Part shown: positions 52,539 to 61,835 of the stretch, in pieces
Numbering within the stretch: position 1 is the stretch's first letter
Layout: the number at the start of each line of letters is the position of its first letter
Source: Nostoc sp. MS1
Lineage (GTDB): Bacteria > Cyanobacteriota > Cyanobacteriia > Cyanobacteriales > Nostocaceae
Length of the DNA stretch: 64,000 bases
Reading direction: 5' to 3'
Assembly: GCF_019976755.1 (NCBI RefSeq)
Contig: NZ_AP023441.1
Location: 6,321,501-6,385,500, forward strand
The notes under the pieces: generated by a model
What the model saw: only the letters and a program-made list of their open reading frames with translations
Told to the model about the DNA's origin: nothing
Database searches by the model: none
Translations under genes and position numbers: made by a program

Positions 52539-53236
52539 TGCTAAACATGATGTCTGGGGGGCGTGTACCGAAGAAACGAGCCAAGCAACACCCAAGCAAA
52601 ATTCATGAGCCTGTATCAGCACAAATGGCGCGAAAACTGATTCTGGAACATCGCGCCTGGGATGGGATGCGCGTTTTGGGACATCTAGATTTAAGCAATG
52701 CAACAGAACTTGTCAATTTACCAGAAAATCTTACTTGTGAAAGTTTAGATATTAGCGGCTGTGTTAACCTAACTAGTCTTCCCCCTGGTCTTCATGTCAC
52801 CCGTTGGATTGAGTTGGCTGGAAGTGGAATTACAGGTTTAGGTGAGGGACATGGTTTTGTTTTACGCTGGCGGGGTGTGGAAGTAAGTGATGCGATCGCC
52901 TTTGCATCCAAGTCCATCACGGGACAAGATATCCTGAAGATAAATAACGTTGAATTGCGGCGAGTGCTAATTGAACGTCTAGGTTATGAAACATTTTTGC
53001 AGCAAGTGGGAGGATTAGTACGCGATCGAGATCAAGACGCAGGCGGAGAACGTCAACTAGTCTACATTCCCTTTGAAGATGACGAACCCTTAATGGTCTT
53101 AAAAGTCGTCTGTCCATCCACAGGACACACTCACGTATTGCGTGTTCCCCCATATATGCAAAGCTGTCATCAAGCAGCCGCCTGGGTTGCTGGTTTTAAC
53201 AACCCCGACGACTATCAGCCTTTGATTGAGGCGTAA
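52538..53236 (+). CDS. DUF6745-like protein with leucine-rich N-terminal part
   Basis: A 232-residue protein. Residues about 45-100 read like short leucine-rich repeats (LGHLDLSNATELVNLPENLT; LDISGCVNLTSLPPGL; WIELAGSGITGLGEG). The C-terminal part (WRGVEVSDAIAFASKSITGQ; LRRVLIERLGYETFL; IPFEDDEPLMVLKVVCPSTG; RVPPYMQSCHQAAAWVAGF) matches what I recall of DUF6745. Coupled to the His-rich gene by a TAATG overlap and convergent with the vWA gene 39 bp away. No catalytic function is known; recognition or scaffolding is possible. Confidence 0.7.
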   Translation: MLNMMSGGRVPKKRAKQHPSKIHEPVSAQMARKLILEHRAWDGMRVLGHLDLSNATELVNLPENLTCESLDISGCVNLTSLPPGLHVTRWIELAGSGITGLGEGHGFVLRWRGVEVSDAIAFASKSITGQDILKINNVELRRVLIERLGYETFLQQVGGLVRDRDQDAGGERQLVYIPFEDDEPLMVLKVVCPSTGHTHVLRVPPYMQSCHQAAAWVAGFNNPDDYQPLIEA

Positions 53237-53275
53237 TATCAATTCAATTGATGAACTGTCAACAGTTAACAACCA

Positions 53276-55120
53276 TCAATTAGTAATATTCGGCTGCACA
53301 AATCGCTTAATATCACCACAAGCAATATAAGACTTACCATCCGGCGCGGTCTTCACTTCCTCAACGACATAAAGCATTCCTTCCTCACGAATGGAACGAG
53401 GGAAACGCATATTCCAATCGGGTTCATAGCCGTCGGAAACTACCCTAGCGCGTAACTTACTACCATCTTTGACACATTGAACGAGAACACCGTTATCTAC
53501 AGCGTCGGTAGTTACAAGGTCGGCGGCGGTGGCTGGGGCTTTAGAGGCTTTACCTGTGCCAATTGAGCCTGATTGTCTAGGTGCAACGAAAATATCTGCT
53601 TCGCCGGGTTTAGCAAAACGGCTGATTTTGCCAACTACACGATAGAAACTGCGATCGCTTGATAGTTCTATACCCTCAACTACATACCGCGCACCCTCAG
53701 CACGAATGGCGCGGGGAAATTGCACGTTTTTGTTCGCATCGTAGCCATCGGAGACAATTTTGACCCGTAATTTACCACCTTCACGAACACAGGTAAGTTC
53801 TATACCTGACCCAACATCATTAACAACTGGCATGGCGTATACTTCATCACCAGCCGTCACACCACGAGCTACCAGATCACTACGATTGCGCGTCATTGTT
53901 TGGAAACTTTGATCGCGCAATTCTTTACGTCCAGCATTACCGAGAGCTTTCTGAGCAATTCGACCCGCGAAATACTCAAGTTGGTCTATCTCCTCAGCAA
54001 TTTCAAAATTCTCATTTAAGCCTTGGTCACGTAGCGATCGCACCAAGTCACGCAGGATTCTTTCTGCTTCTTCATGCTGGCCATGTTCAGCTAGGTCGAG
54101 GGCTGTTTCTTTAGCTTTAGCGATGGTGAGGCGGCTGAGATCAAGGGTAATATGACTGGAAGAAGCTTGGGCTGATTCTTCGACTGTGCCAACTTTGGCG
54201 ATGACATCTGTTGTTCCTGACACGCTGTGAATGATGTCATTTTGTACTACATCTGCGCTGTAATGCAACTTCATTACAGGTAAGTCACCTACTTGAGTTG
54301 TAGGTATCATCAGACTCAGACCCAGAAGTTTATCCTCTCCCTCGTAAATTTCTCCCAGAGTTATTACAGTTTGACCAGCCTGTTGACTCACTTTAGCCAG
54401 ACTTAGAGTATCAACCAACTCCACACCATCGGCTAACTCAAGTGTGACTTTTAAATTTTGACCTACCACTGCTCTGAGACTATCTAGTTCAATACTAAAC
54501 ACTTCTGCCGCTTCATCAATGCTCTGGATGAAGTAGAAGTTTCCACTAGCCGCCCTCGCCATACCAATGAGCAAATCCTCATTGAAACCTTGGGCAAAAC
54601 CTAGAGTGGTTGTAGTAATCCCTTCCTCCGCTTTTTGTGCTGATGTGGCGGTGAGTATCTTCGGGTCTTGAATACCCATATTGGCGTGACCATCTGTGAG
54701 TAGCAGGACACGGTTGATTTTTTGCGGGTCAAGCTGATTTTTTACATACTCACAGCCTTTGAGCCATCCCCCAGATAAATTAGTAATACCACCTGCCCTA
54801 ACTTTGCGGATAGAATTTTTTAGTGCAGATTTATCAGTTACAGGCTGCGGTGAAACAACAGTATCTACTGCATCATCGTAAACAACAACCGAAAGAATAT
54901 CCTTCGGCTCAAGTTGGTCTACCACAGATTCAGCAGCTCTCAGCGCATGATGTAGAGGTGCGCCAGCCATAGAACCTGAGCGGTCAATTACTAGAGAAAG
55001 ATTGAGGTTGCGTCGGGAAGATTCAGGTATGTCAGCCGCAAAACGTAGCAAAATATTCGCTTTTAATGAGAATCCGGCAGGTAGTATGGGTTGGTCAAAT
55101 TCATAACTTATTTTTAGCAT
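53276..55120 (-). CDS. vWA domain protein with duplicated C-terminal module
   Basis: A 614-residue protein. The von Willebrand A domain (about 40-215) has an intact MIDAS: VIDRSGSMAG (DxSxS), the Thr in GGITNLSGGW and the Asp in LLTDGHANMG. A beta-rich and helical middle follows, then two copies of a module of about 70 residues (436-505 and 544-611) with the shared pattern [LV]-x-C-V-[RK]-[ED]-G-x-K-L-R-[VA]-[KR]-[IV]-V-S-D-G-Y and Q/R-F-P-R-x-I-R-x-E-G-x-x-Y-V-V-E, joined by a Gly/Ala/Ser linker. No signal peptide. It resembles the vWA parts of predicted NTP-dependent ternary systems, but no MoxR gene is in view. Confidence 0.82.
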   Translation of the reverse strand: MLKISYEFDQPILPAGFSLKANILLRFAADIPESSRRNLNLSLVIDRSGSMAGAPLHHALRAAESVVDQLEPKDILSVVVYDDAVDTVVSPQPVTDKSALKNSIRKVRAGGITNLSGGWLKGCEYVKNQLDPQKINRVLLLTDGHANMGIQDPKILTATSAQKAEEGITTTTLGFAQGFNEDLLIGMARAASGNFYFIQSIDEAAEVFSIELDSLRAVVGQNLKVTLELADGVELVDTLSLAKVSQQAGQTVITLGEIYEGEDKLLGLSLMIPTTQVGDLPVMKLHYSADVVQNDIIHSVSGTTDVIAKVGTVEESAQASSSHITLDLSRLTIAKAKETALDLAEHGQHEEAERILRDLVRSLRDQGLNENFEIAEEIDQLEYFAGRIAQKALGNAGRKELRDQSFQTMTRNRSDLVARGVTAGDEVYAMPVVNDVGSGIELTCVREGGKLRVKIVSDGYDANKNVQFPRAIRAEGARYVVEGIELSSDRSFYRVVGKISRFAKPGEADIFVAPRQSGSIGTGKASKAPATAADLVTTDAVDNGVLVQCVKDGSKLRARVVSDGYEPDWNMRFPRSIREEGMLYVVEEVKTAPDGKSYIACGDIKRFVQPNITN

Positions 55121-55283
55121 TTTCTTTTCCCCTGTGAGTTATTGCCTCTCAGCCGAAACCCTAACGATGTATAAATAACAAATGTTGTGCTTAGTGTACC
55201 CAAAAGTACATTTAGTAAAGGGAGATATAGCTTATTATTTAGTATAATATTTATCTTATAAGACTATAAAAATCCCTTAAAGC

Positions 55284-55412
55284 GTGGGGAAGTTAAATGG
55301 TAAAAGTTATACCAAGGAGAAATCTATTGGTCATTTAGAACAAAACTATCAAGAGCAATTAGACTTGGCATTGTATAATATCCTTGGCATAAAAAATGAC
55401 AACAATATTTAA
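55284..55412 (+). CDS. Candidate 42-residue small ORF or gene remnant
   Basis: A GTG-initiated frame reads like protein (SIGHLEQNYQEQLDLALYNI, then LGIKNDNNI and TAA). It lies in the gap between the vWA and SWIM genes and ends 4 bp from the SWIM stop. There is no ribosome-binding site, and the upstream frame is closed by TAA, so it may be the 3' remnant of a lost gene. Confidence 0.25.
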   Translation: MGKLNGKSYTKEKSIGHLEQNYQEQLDLALYNILGIKNDNNI

Positions 55413-55416
55413 TTTC

Positions 55417-57192
55417 TTAAGCCATTCCTGGTTCTTTAAACATTGCCATCAATTTTCGTTTACGGGTGTGAATTTCTATTAACTTTTCTCGATATTTTGA
55501 CCAATCAGCTTGCCTGCTAGATTGTATATAAGCAGCTCGTACCTTTTTCAGCCAAGCGATCGCATCACCATAATATTCTGCCTTGCCCTCATCCATAATT
55601 TTTTCAGCACGGCGACGGGCGTTAGCTATTACCCAGTCTGGGTTATGATATACAGCCGCTTCCATAACTCTGTGAATTAAGGCAGAATTATAAGAACTGA
55701 GTTCGGTCACGGTGGAAATAGCATCTTCAATCAGTCCTTCATGCAGAAATATATCCACTTTGGCTGATTCTACTCCCCAGATCCTACAGGTGCGGATAAT
55801 CCTTAACAACTCTGTTTTAATACTTTCCCACTTTTCTCCCGCTAGTTCTGTCATTCTTTGGTAATCGACAAAGCAGGGTTTGACTTGAAAAGCCGCCATG
55901 AGTGCAACTAAAGCCGCTTGAGGATGGCCTAGCGCCTCGGCTAAATCGCTTGTCCATATACCTAATTCATACTGACAGCTTCCTGGTAAATTAAATCCAG
56001 CTAGGGCTATATCTAATGCTTCTGGTAATGAGCCTTGTTCAGCTAGGGTTTTAGCTAAGGCAAAAGCATCTTCAATCGATTTCATCTGCGTTTCCGCCGC
56101 CGCCAGTGCTTCCTCTACTCTGCCTAAGCGCCCCAACATGGTTAAATATTCTTGGGTTTGTCCTTCTGCTTGGGCTAAATACAGATATTCTTGGTAACGT
56201 TCCTGACGTTCGAGGATTTTTAGACGAATAAGTGCCAAATCATCAGCGTAGTTGGGAAGTTCTCGTTCCCATACACCCATTTCACTAATATCACCTTGGA
56301 GAACCCGCAATAGTGGCGGATAGTCCCAACCTTGACGCAAAGCATCTAAAGTCATGCTGAAATCAGCGTTCCATTCATCCTGCCAAACTTCCAAACTCAC
56401 CTGGATATCAACTTTTTCCTCTGATGTCAGTTCAGTAGAAAGAATGACTTCACACCAAGCCAGATTTAATTCCCAGGCAATTTCATCATTATCAGCACCG
56501 TATTCTAATACCTCTGCCCAATTTTCCGCACAGGTAGAGGTGATGGCTTCCAAAATAGCGATCGCATTATCACTCTCACCTTGCCCAGAAAATTCTAAGG
56601 CAGTTTGCACCAAACTAAATAAATCTTCTGTAATCGGGTCTTCCTCATACCCTTCCTCAAAATAACGAACTGCATCCCGCAGAATTTGCTTAACTTGTCC
56701 ACGAATGGCAGCTAGATTAACACTGATTTGTCGTCCAGGTTGTGTGGATATTGGTTTGGGTACAGGATTAGTCATCCAGCTAACGTGTTGATCGATCACA
56801 TCAATTAGTTGGGGTTGTTCTGCAACTAATTCCTGTAACAGCCTTTGAGTCTGGACATGATCTAAGCGATCTAACAATTGTTCTAATGTCGGACGCTGTT
56901 CAATAATTTCTGGTTGCCTTGTGGTGACTAGTATCGTAGCGACAATATGTTTACACCAACCATCAAAATTATAAGCACAAGTACACTTCGCCGAAGCTAC
57001 ACCTTTGTCATCAAAGTCTACAGATATTCGATAAGGTAATCGTTCATTACCCTCAACCTCTGCCTGTATCTGCTGACCACGTTGAGTAATTGTAGTCACA
57101 GCACCCGCTTCAAAATAAGCCTCTCCGCGTTGGAAAGATTTGGCGTTAGCGTAACGACGGACTGTAAATTCACTGATTTGGGGTAGAGACAT
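55417..57192 (-). CDS. SWIM zinc-finger protein
   Basis: A 591-residue protein. The SWIM finger is complete at the N-terminus: Cys70-x-Cys72-x7-Cys80-x-His82 (KCTCAYNFDGWCKHIVATIL), preceded by the usual strand-rich segment (YFEAGAVTTITQRGQQIQAE). The remaining roughly 450 residues are helical, TPR/HEAT-like repeats (LTLGRL-type AEGQTQEYLTMLGRLGRVEE; LAEQGSLPEALDIALAGFNL) ending in a basic tail. SWIM domains bind nucleic acid or protein. It lies upstream of the vWA gene on the same strand (297 bp), a pairing that suggests a shared system. Confidence 0.85.
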   Translation of the reverse strand: MSLPQISEFTVRRYANAKSFQRGEAYFEAGAVTTITQRGQQIQAEVEGNERLPYRISVDFDDKGVASAKCTCAYNFDGWCKHIVATILVTTRQPEIIEQRPTLEQLLDRLDHVQTQRLLQELVAEQPQLIDVIDQHVSWMTNPVPKPISTQPGRQISVNLAAIRGQVKQILRDAVRYFEEGYEEDPITEDLFSLVQTALEFSGQGESDNAIAILEAITSTCAENWAEVLEYGADNDEIAWELNLAWCEVILSTELTSEEKVDIQVSLEVWQDEWNADFSMTLDALRQGWDYPPLLRVLQGDISEMGVWERELPNYADDLALIRLKILERQERYQEYLYLAQAEGQTQEYLTMLGRLGRVEEALAAAETQMKSIEDAFALAKTLAEQGSLPEALDIALAGFNLPGSCQYELGIWTSDLAEALGHPQAALVALMAAFQVKPCFVDYQRMTELAGEKWESIKTELLRIIRTCRIWGVESAKVDIFLHEGLIEDAISTVTELSSYNSALIHRVMEAAVYHNPDWVIANARRRAEKIMDEGKAEYYGDAIAWLKKVRAAYIQSSRQADWSKYREKLIEIHTRKRKLMAMFKEPGMA

Positions 57193-57472
57193 CGAGCGAT
57201 CGCCTGCAAAAATCCTATACGTGGAAGAATCCTAAATCAAGCTTAGGTGTTCTGTTGATTGAATGCAATTGGGGGATTGGTCATTAGTCATTAGTCCATA
57301 GTCATAAATCCATAGTCAACAGTTCAAAGTTCTCCTCATCTCCCTCTACTCCCTCATCTCCCCTCACTCCCCACTCCCCAAATTAAATTTAGTGACTTCC
57401 GCACCTCAAAGGACTTGCATGGATGGCTCGACGGGTTGAGAATAGATAGGCGAAGCACACGGGGAAACTAAC
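57193..57472. other. Divergent intergenic region with repeats
   Basis: Contains TTAGTCATTAGTCCATAG-type repeats (57280-57330) and a pyrimidine run of ctcccctcactcccc type (57330-57380). No gene is seen; the last 50 bp form the leader of lpdA. Confidence 0.5.
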
Positions 57473-58900
57473 GTGACTCATGAATTTGATTACGATTTAG
57501 TCATAATAGGCGCTGGTGTAGGGGGACATGGCGCAGCCCTACACGCTGTCAGTTGTGGCCTGAAGACGGCGATTATCGAAGCAGCCGACATGGGGGGAAC
57601 CTGTGTCAACCGAGGCTGTATTCCATCGAAGGCGCTGTTGGCTGCTTCTGGACGTGTGCGGGAATTACGCGATGCCCATCACCTGAAGTCTTTGGGAATC
57701 CAAATTGGTAATGTGGAGTTTGATCGCCTAGCGATCGCCAACCATGCCAATAATCTGGTTTCTAAAATTCAAGGGGATTTAACCAATAGCCTCAAACGTT
57801 TGGGAGTCGATATCATTAGAGGTTGGGGTAAAATTGCCGGGACACAAAAAATCACCGTCACAGGTGATGGTAGTGAAAAAACCATCACGGCTAAGGATAT
57901 CATCCTTTCCCCCGGTTCTGTACCCTTTGTACCTCCAGGTATTGAAGTAGACGGTAAAACCGTTTTCACCAGCGACCAAGGCGTGAAGTTAGAAACCCTA
58001 CCTGATTGGGTGGCCATTATTGGTAGTGGTTACATTGGTTTAGAATTTTCGGATATTTACTCAGCTTTGGGCTGTGAAATCACCTTGATTGAAGCCCTCG
58101 ACCAGCTAATGCCAGGGTTTGACCGTGATATTGCCAAAATCGCGGAACGGGTGCTAATTACGCCCCGCGATATTGAAACTAAAGTCGGGATATACGCCAA
58201 AAAAGTTATTCCTGGTTCACCAGTAGTAATTGAATTGGCAGATTTCAAAACTAAGGAAGTTGTTGATGTTATCGAGGTTGATGCTTGCCTAGTAGCCACA
58301 GGACGCATCCCAGCTACCAAAAACCTTGGTTTAGAGTCGATTGGTGTTGAACTTGACCGTCGCAACTTTATTCCTGTTGACGATCGCATGGCAGTGTTAT
58401 CAGCTGGGGAAGTAGTACCCCATCTGTGGGCGATTGGTGATGCCAATGGCAAAATGATGCTGGCACACGCCGCTTCTGCCCAAGGCATTGTCGCCGTCGA
58501 AAATATCATCGGCCGGGAAAGGAAGATAGATTACCGCAGCATCCCAGCCGCCGCATTTACCCATCCAGAAGTGAGTTACGTCGGCTTAACCGAAACAGGC
58601 GCTAAGGAACTAGGACAAGCTGAAGGTTTTGAAATCGCCACCAGCAGAAGTTACTTCAAAGGTAATTCCAAAGCCTTGGCCGAAAACGAAGCCGACGGTA
58701 TAGCTAAAGTCATCTACCGCAAAGACACCGGGGAAGTTTTAGGCGTACATATTTTTGGTTTACACGCCTCCGACCTCATCCACGAAGCATCCGCCGCCGT
58801 AGCCAATCGGCAAAGCGTCCAAACTCTAGCCCATCTAGTCCACGCCCACCCAACATTATCAGAAGTGTTGGATGAAGCGTATAAACGAGCGATTGTTTAG
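57473..58900 (+). CDS. lpdA: Dihydrolipoyl dehydrogenase
   Basis: A 475-residue FAD enzyme (E3) of the pyruvate dehydrogenase complex that reoxidises dihydrolipoamide with NAD+. FAD-binding motif VIIGAGVGGHGAALHA, redox disulfide Cys44-Cys49 in GGTCVNRGCIPSK, NAD-binding VAIIGSGYIGLEF, and the C-terminal catalytic His-Glu in HAHPTLSEVLDEAY. Full length and complete motifs. The start codon is GTG at 57473. In cyanobacteria it may also serve the glycine cleavage system. Confidence 0.94.
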   Translation: MTHEFDYDLVIIGAGVGGHGAALHAVSCGLKTAIIEAADMGGTCVNRGCIPSKALLAASGRVRELRDAHHLKSLGIQIGNVEFDRLAIANHANNLVSKIQGDLTNSLKRLGVDIIRGWGKIAGTQKITVTGDGSEKTITAKDIILSPGSVPFVPPGIEVDGKTVFTSDQGVKLETLPDWVAIIGSGYIGLEFSDIYSALGCEITLIEALDQLMPGFDRDIAKIAERVLITPRDIETKVGIYAKKVIPGSPVVIELADFKTKEVVDVIEVDACLVATGRIPATKNLGLESIGVELDRRNFIPVDDRMAVLSAGEVVPHLWAIGDANGKMMLAHAASAQGIVAVENIIGRERKIDYRSIPAAAFTHPEVSYVGLTETGAKELGQAEGFEIATSRSYFKGNSKALAENEADGIAKVIYRKDTGEVLGVHIFGLHASDLIHEASAAVANRQSVQTLAHLVHAHPTLSEVLDEAYKRAIV

Positions 58901-58957
58901 TCAACAGTCCATAGTCCATAGTCCACAGTTAAAACTATTGACTATGGACTAAAGACT

Positions 58958-58995
58958 ATGAACTAATGACTAATGACTAATGACTAATGACTAAC
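58958..58995. repeat. TGACTAA heptamer array
   Basis: About five consecutive copies of (taatgac) between lpdA and trpC, preceded by TCCATAGTCCATAGTCCACAG repeats (58905-58930). The array ends 2 bp before the trpC ATG, so it forms its leader. Confidence 0.8.
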
Positions 58996-58996
58996 T

Positions 58997-59884
58997 ATGC
59001 AAATCCGTCGCCGACAACCAAGTCCTGCTGTCAATGTATCAATTTTGCGTTATCAGGTCGCCTTACCAGATTCAGCACCTAACAATATTTTGGAAGAGAT
59101 AGTCTGGCAAAAGGAAACAGAAGTTGACCAATGGCGCGACAAGGTTCCCTTGCTAGAACTACAAAAGCAAGCGCGGAATGCACCCCCAACCCGTGATTTT
59201 ATCGCCGCTTTGAAAAATGGTAGAACTACACCTGCCTTAATTGCCGAGGTGAAAAAGGCTTCACCCAGCAAAGGGGTGTTTCGGGAAGATTTTGACCCAG
59301 TAGCGATCGCCTTATCTTATCAACAAGGTGGTGCTAGTTGTCTTTCGGTATTAACGGATGCCAAGTTTTTTCAAGGTAGCTTTGACAACTTAGCAAAAGT
59401 CCGTGCATCTGTAGATTTACCCCTACTGTGCAAGGATTTTGTTATTTATCCATATCAAATGTATCTGGCACGGATTCAAGGTGCAGATGCAGTATTATTA
59501 ATAGCCGCCATCCTCAGCGATCAAGATTTACAGTACTTCATTAAAATCGCCAAAGCTTTAAATATGGCAGCTTTGATCGAAGTTCACAACTTAGAAGAAC
59601 TCGACCGAGTATTAGCTCTAGATGGCGTATCTTTAATAGGAATTAATAACCGTAACCTCGAAGATTTTTCTGTAGACTTGCAAACTACTTGTGAACTTTT
59701 AGCCGCTAGAGGTAGCCAGTTACAAGAACGCGATATTTTAGTCGTGAGTGAGTCGGGACTACATAACCCAGAAGACTTGAGTGTAGTATCCCAAGCTGGT
59801 GCTAGTGCCGTGTTAATCGGTGAATCATTAGTAAAACAACCAGATCCAGAAATTGCGATCACTAATTTATTCTCCATTAAGTAG
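58997..59884 (+). CDS. trpC: Indole-3-glycerol phosphate synthase
   Basis: A 295-residue TIM-barrel enzyme closing the indole ring in tryptophan synthesis. Motifs: the N-terminal NNILEEIVWQKETEVDQW, PALIAEVKKASPSKGVFRED (catalytic Lys), LSVLTDAKFFQGS, LPLLCKDFVI (Lys), ALIEVHNLEELDR (Glu), GINNRNLEDFSVDL, and VSESGL with VLIGESLVK. An N-terminal extension of about 28 residues is usual in cyanobacteria. It follows lpdA by 96 bp of repeat; no other trp gene is nearby, as expected in cyanobacteria. Confidence 0.95.
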   Translation: MQIRRRQPSPAVNVSILRYQVALPDSAPNNILEEIVWQKETEVDQWRDKVPLLELQKQARNAPPTRDFIAALKNGRTTPALIAEVKKASPSKGVFREDFDPVAIALSYQQGGASCLSVLTDAKFFQGSFDNLAKVRASVDLPLLCKDFVIYPYQMYLARIQGADAVLLIAAILSDQDLQYFIKIAKALNMAALIEVHNLEELDRVLALDGVSLIGINNRNLEDFSVDLQTTCELLAARGSQLQERDILVVSESGLHNPEDLSVVSQAGASAVLIGESLVKQPDPEIAITNLFSIK

Positions 59885-60204
59885 GGAACAGGGAACAGCG
59901 AACAAAGTAGGTATCAAGGTGATGGATTTTTCAAACACCAAAAGTATGACTCCTATACTTTGATAAGACAATTAATTTTTCATCTTCCCCTACTCCCCCA
60001 TCTTCCCTATCTCCCCCTACTCCCTCATCTCCCTTATTTCCCACATCTCCCCCTGCTTGTCTCCACGTAGAAATTATGGGATGGTTGAATTTCTGATATG
60101 GCAAAAACTATAGTTAATCTTTATTTAATGTGTAAAAATTGACTGGAGAGCATATAGCAACTAAGCATCAGAAAATCCCTAAATAAAAATCACCCTACGA
60201 CTAC
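59885..60204. other. Intergenic region with pyrimidine-rich repeat
   Basis: A long C/T-rich run (cccctactcccccatcttcc and similar, about 59985-60065) of the same dispersed type as at 2822, on the opposite strand. No gene is seen. Confidence 0.5.
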
Positions 60205-60453
60205 ATGGAGCAACTTCCCCTACCATCGCCCATCCATTACGAACTCATACTCCAATTATTAGAAAGACAAACCATGTCAGCAGCCAGCCAAAACCCTGAA
60301 CTGCGACATCAGGTTAATCAACTAATTATTACATTGCGAAAAGCCGCAGCCCAACAAAAGCAAATAGAAGAAGTTTGTAAACTTTATTCTTTAGATATAG
60401 AACACCGTTGGTCAATTAACCATCACAGTAAGGAAGTTGCAACCCCTGATTAG
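60205..60453 (+). CDS. DUF5340-like small cyanobacterial protein
   Basis: An 82-residue protein (MEQLPLPSPIHYELILQLLE; AASQNPELRHQVNQLIITLR) that fits DUF5340, a family seen in cyanobacteria. It is a helical protein with a probable coiled coil (residues 20-60), with no motif for catalysis and no membrane segment. Function unknown. Its own transcription unit is likely. Confidence 0.7.
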   Translation: MEQLPLPSPIHYELILQLLERQTMSAASQNPELRHQVNQLIITLRKAAAQQKQIEEVCKLYSLDIEHRWSINHHSKEVATPD

Positions 60454-60622
60454 CGGAAAGTGATGAGTGCTGTTAGCAGTAGCGGCGCGTTTAGCGCGTG
60501 CTGGGTGATGAGTAAAAAGTAAATTACTTCTGCTGCCTTGAACCTCCTAACCCTGACCCCTCAACTCAGCCTGTACTTTACAGCGATTAATTACTAATTA
60601 CTAATTACACTAATTACGAATT

Positions 60623-61759
60623 ATGTTAATGATGCCCGGCCCCACACCAGTACCAGAAGCTGTCTTACTGGCGTTAGCCAAGCACCCCATTGGCCACCGT
60701 ACCAAACAATTTAGCGATATTTTGGTAGAGGTAACGGCAAACCTGAAATGGCTACATCAAACGGAAAATGATGTACTCATGCTCAATGTTAGTGGTACAG
60801 GGGCAGTAGAAGCCGGCATCATCAATTTTCTCTCAGCAGGCGATCGCATTTTGGTCGGTGCTAATGGTAAATTTGGAGAGCGTTGGGTAGAAGTTAGCCA
60901 AGCATACGGATTAAATGTAGAAACTATTACGGCAGAATGGGGCAAACCTTTAGACCCTTCACTATTTGCCGAAAAACTCCAAGCTGATACCCAAAAGCAA
61001 ATCAAAGCAGTTGTAATTACTCACAGCGAAACCTCAACGGGTGTGTTGAATGATTTGCCAACCATCAACCACCATGTGAAAGAACACGGTACAGCTTTGA
61101 TAATTGTGGATGCGATTACTAGCTTAGGTGTTGTGAATGTGCCTGTTGATACTTGGGGGTTAGATGTGGTCGTTTCTAGTTCCCAAAAAGCTTACATGAC
61201 CCCACCAGGGATAGGATTTGTCTGTGTGAGCAACAAAGCATGGGAAGCTTATCAAACAGCAAAATTACCCAAGTATTTTTTAGATTTGGGTAAATATCGT
61301 CAAGCAGCAGCTAAAGATACCACTCCTTTTAGTCCACCTGTGAACTTGATTGTAGCCTTACAAGTCGCATTAAGGATGTTAAAAGAAGAAGGCTTAGAAT
61401 CAATATTTGCTCGACATGAAAGATTAAAAAATGCCACCCGTGCAGCAATTAAAGGGTTAAATTTACCGTTATTAGTAGAGGATAGTTTTGCCAGTCCCGC
61501 GCTAACTGCTGTAGTACCTCAAAAAATAGAAGCTGATACAATCCGCTCATTTTTAAAGAAACGTTTTGATTTAGAACTAGCGGGTGGTCAAGACCAACTA
61601 AAAAACAAAATTTTCCGTATAGGTCACTTGGGATTTGTGAGCGATCGCGATATCCTTAGCTGTATTGCCTCCCTGGAAGTTGTCCTGACTGAACTCGGTT
61701 ACACAGACTTCATCCCCGGCGCTGGCGTAGCAGCAGCCACTAAAGTTTTCAAAACATGA
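60623..61759 (+). CDS. Class V aminotransferase (alanine/serine-glyoxylate type)
   Basis: A 378-residue PLP aminotransferase. MPGPTPVPEAVLLAL and HRTKQF are the start of the AGT/SgaA group; VSGTGAVEAGIINFL binds the cofactor phosphate, the PLP-ring Asp is in LIIVDAITSLG, and the catalytic Lys is in VVSSSQKAYMTPPG. In cyanobacteria this enzyme converts glyoxylate to glycine in photorespiration, and an older annotation is soluble hydrogenase 42-kDa subunit, which has no support in the motifs. It has its own strong terminator. Confidence 0.9.
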   Translation: MLMMPGPTPVPEAVLLALAKHPIGHRTKQFSDILVEVTANLKWLHQTENDVLMLNVSGTGAVEAGIINFLSAGDRILVGANGKFGERWVEVSQAYGLNVETITAEWGKPLDPSLFAEKLQADTQKQIKAVVITHSETSTGVLNDLPTINHHVKEHGTALIIVDAITSLGVVNVPVDTWGLDVVVSSSQKAYMTPPGIGFVCVSNKAWEAYQTAKLPKYFLDLGKYRQAAAKDTTPFSPPVNLIVALQVALRMLKEEGLESIFARHERLKNATRAAIKGLNLPLLVEDSFASPALTAVVPQKIEADTIRSFLKKRFDLELAGGQDQLKNKIFRIGHLGFVSDRDILSCIASLEVVLTELGYTDFIPGAGVAAATKVFKT

Positions 61760-61835
61760 AACAAGCGACACAACAAGGAAGCAGAAGACAATAACTATGG
61801 ACTGTTAACTAATGACTAATGACTAATAACCAATT

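Noticed and set aside
60623..61759. Soluble hydrogenase subunit
   Set aside because: An old annotation of this family; the sequence has complete class V aminotransferase motifs and no hydrogenase feature.
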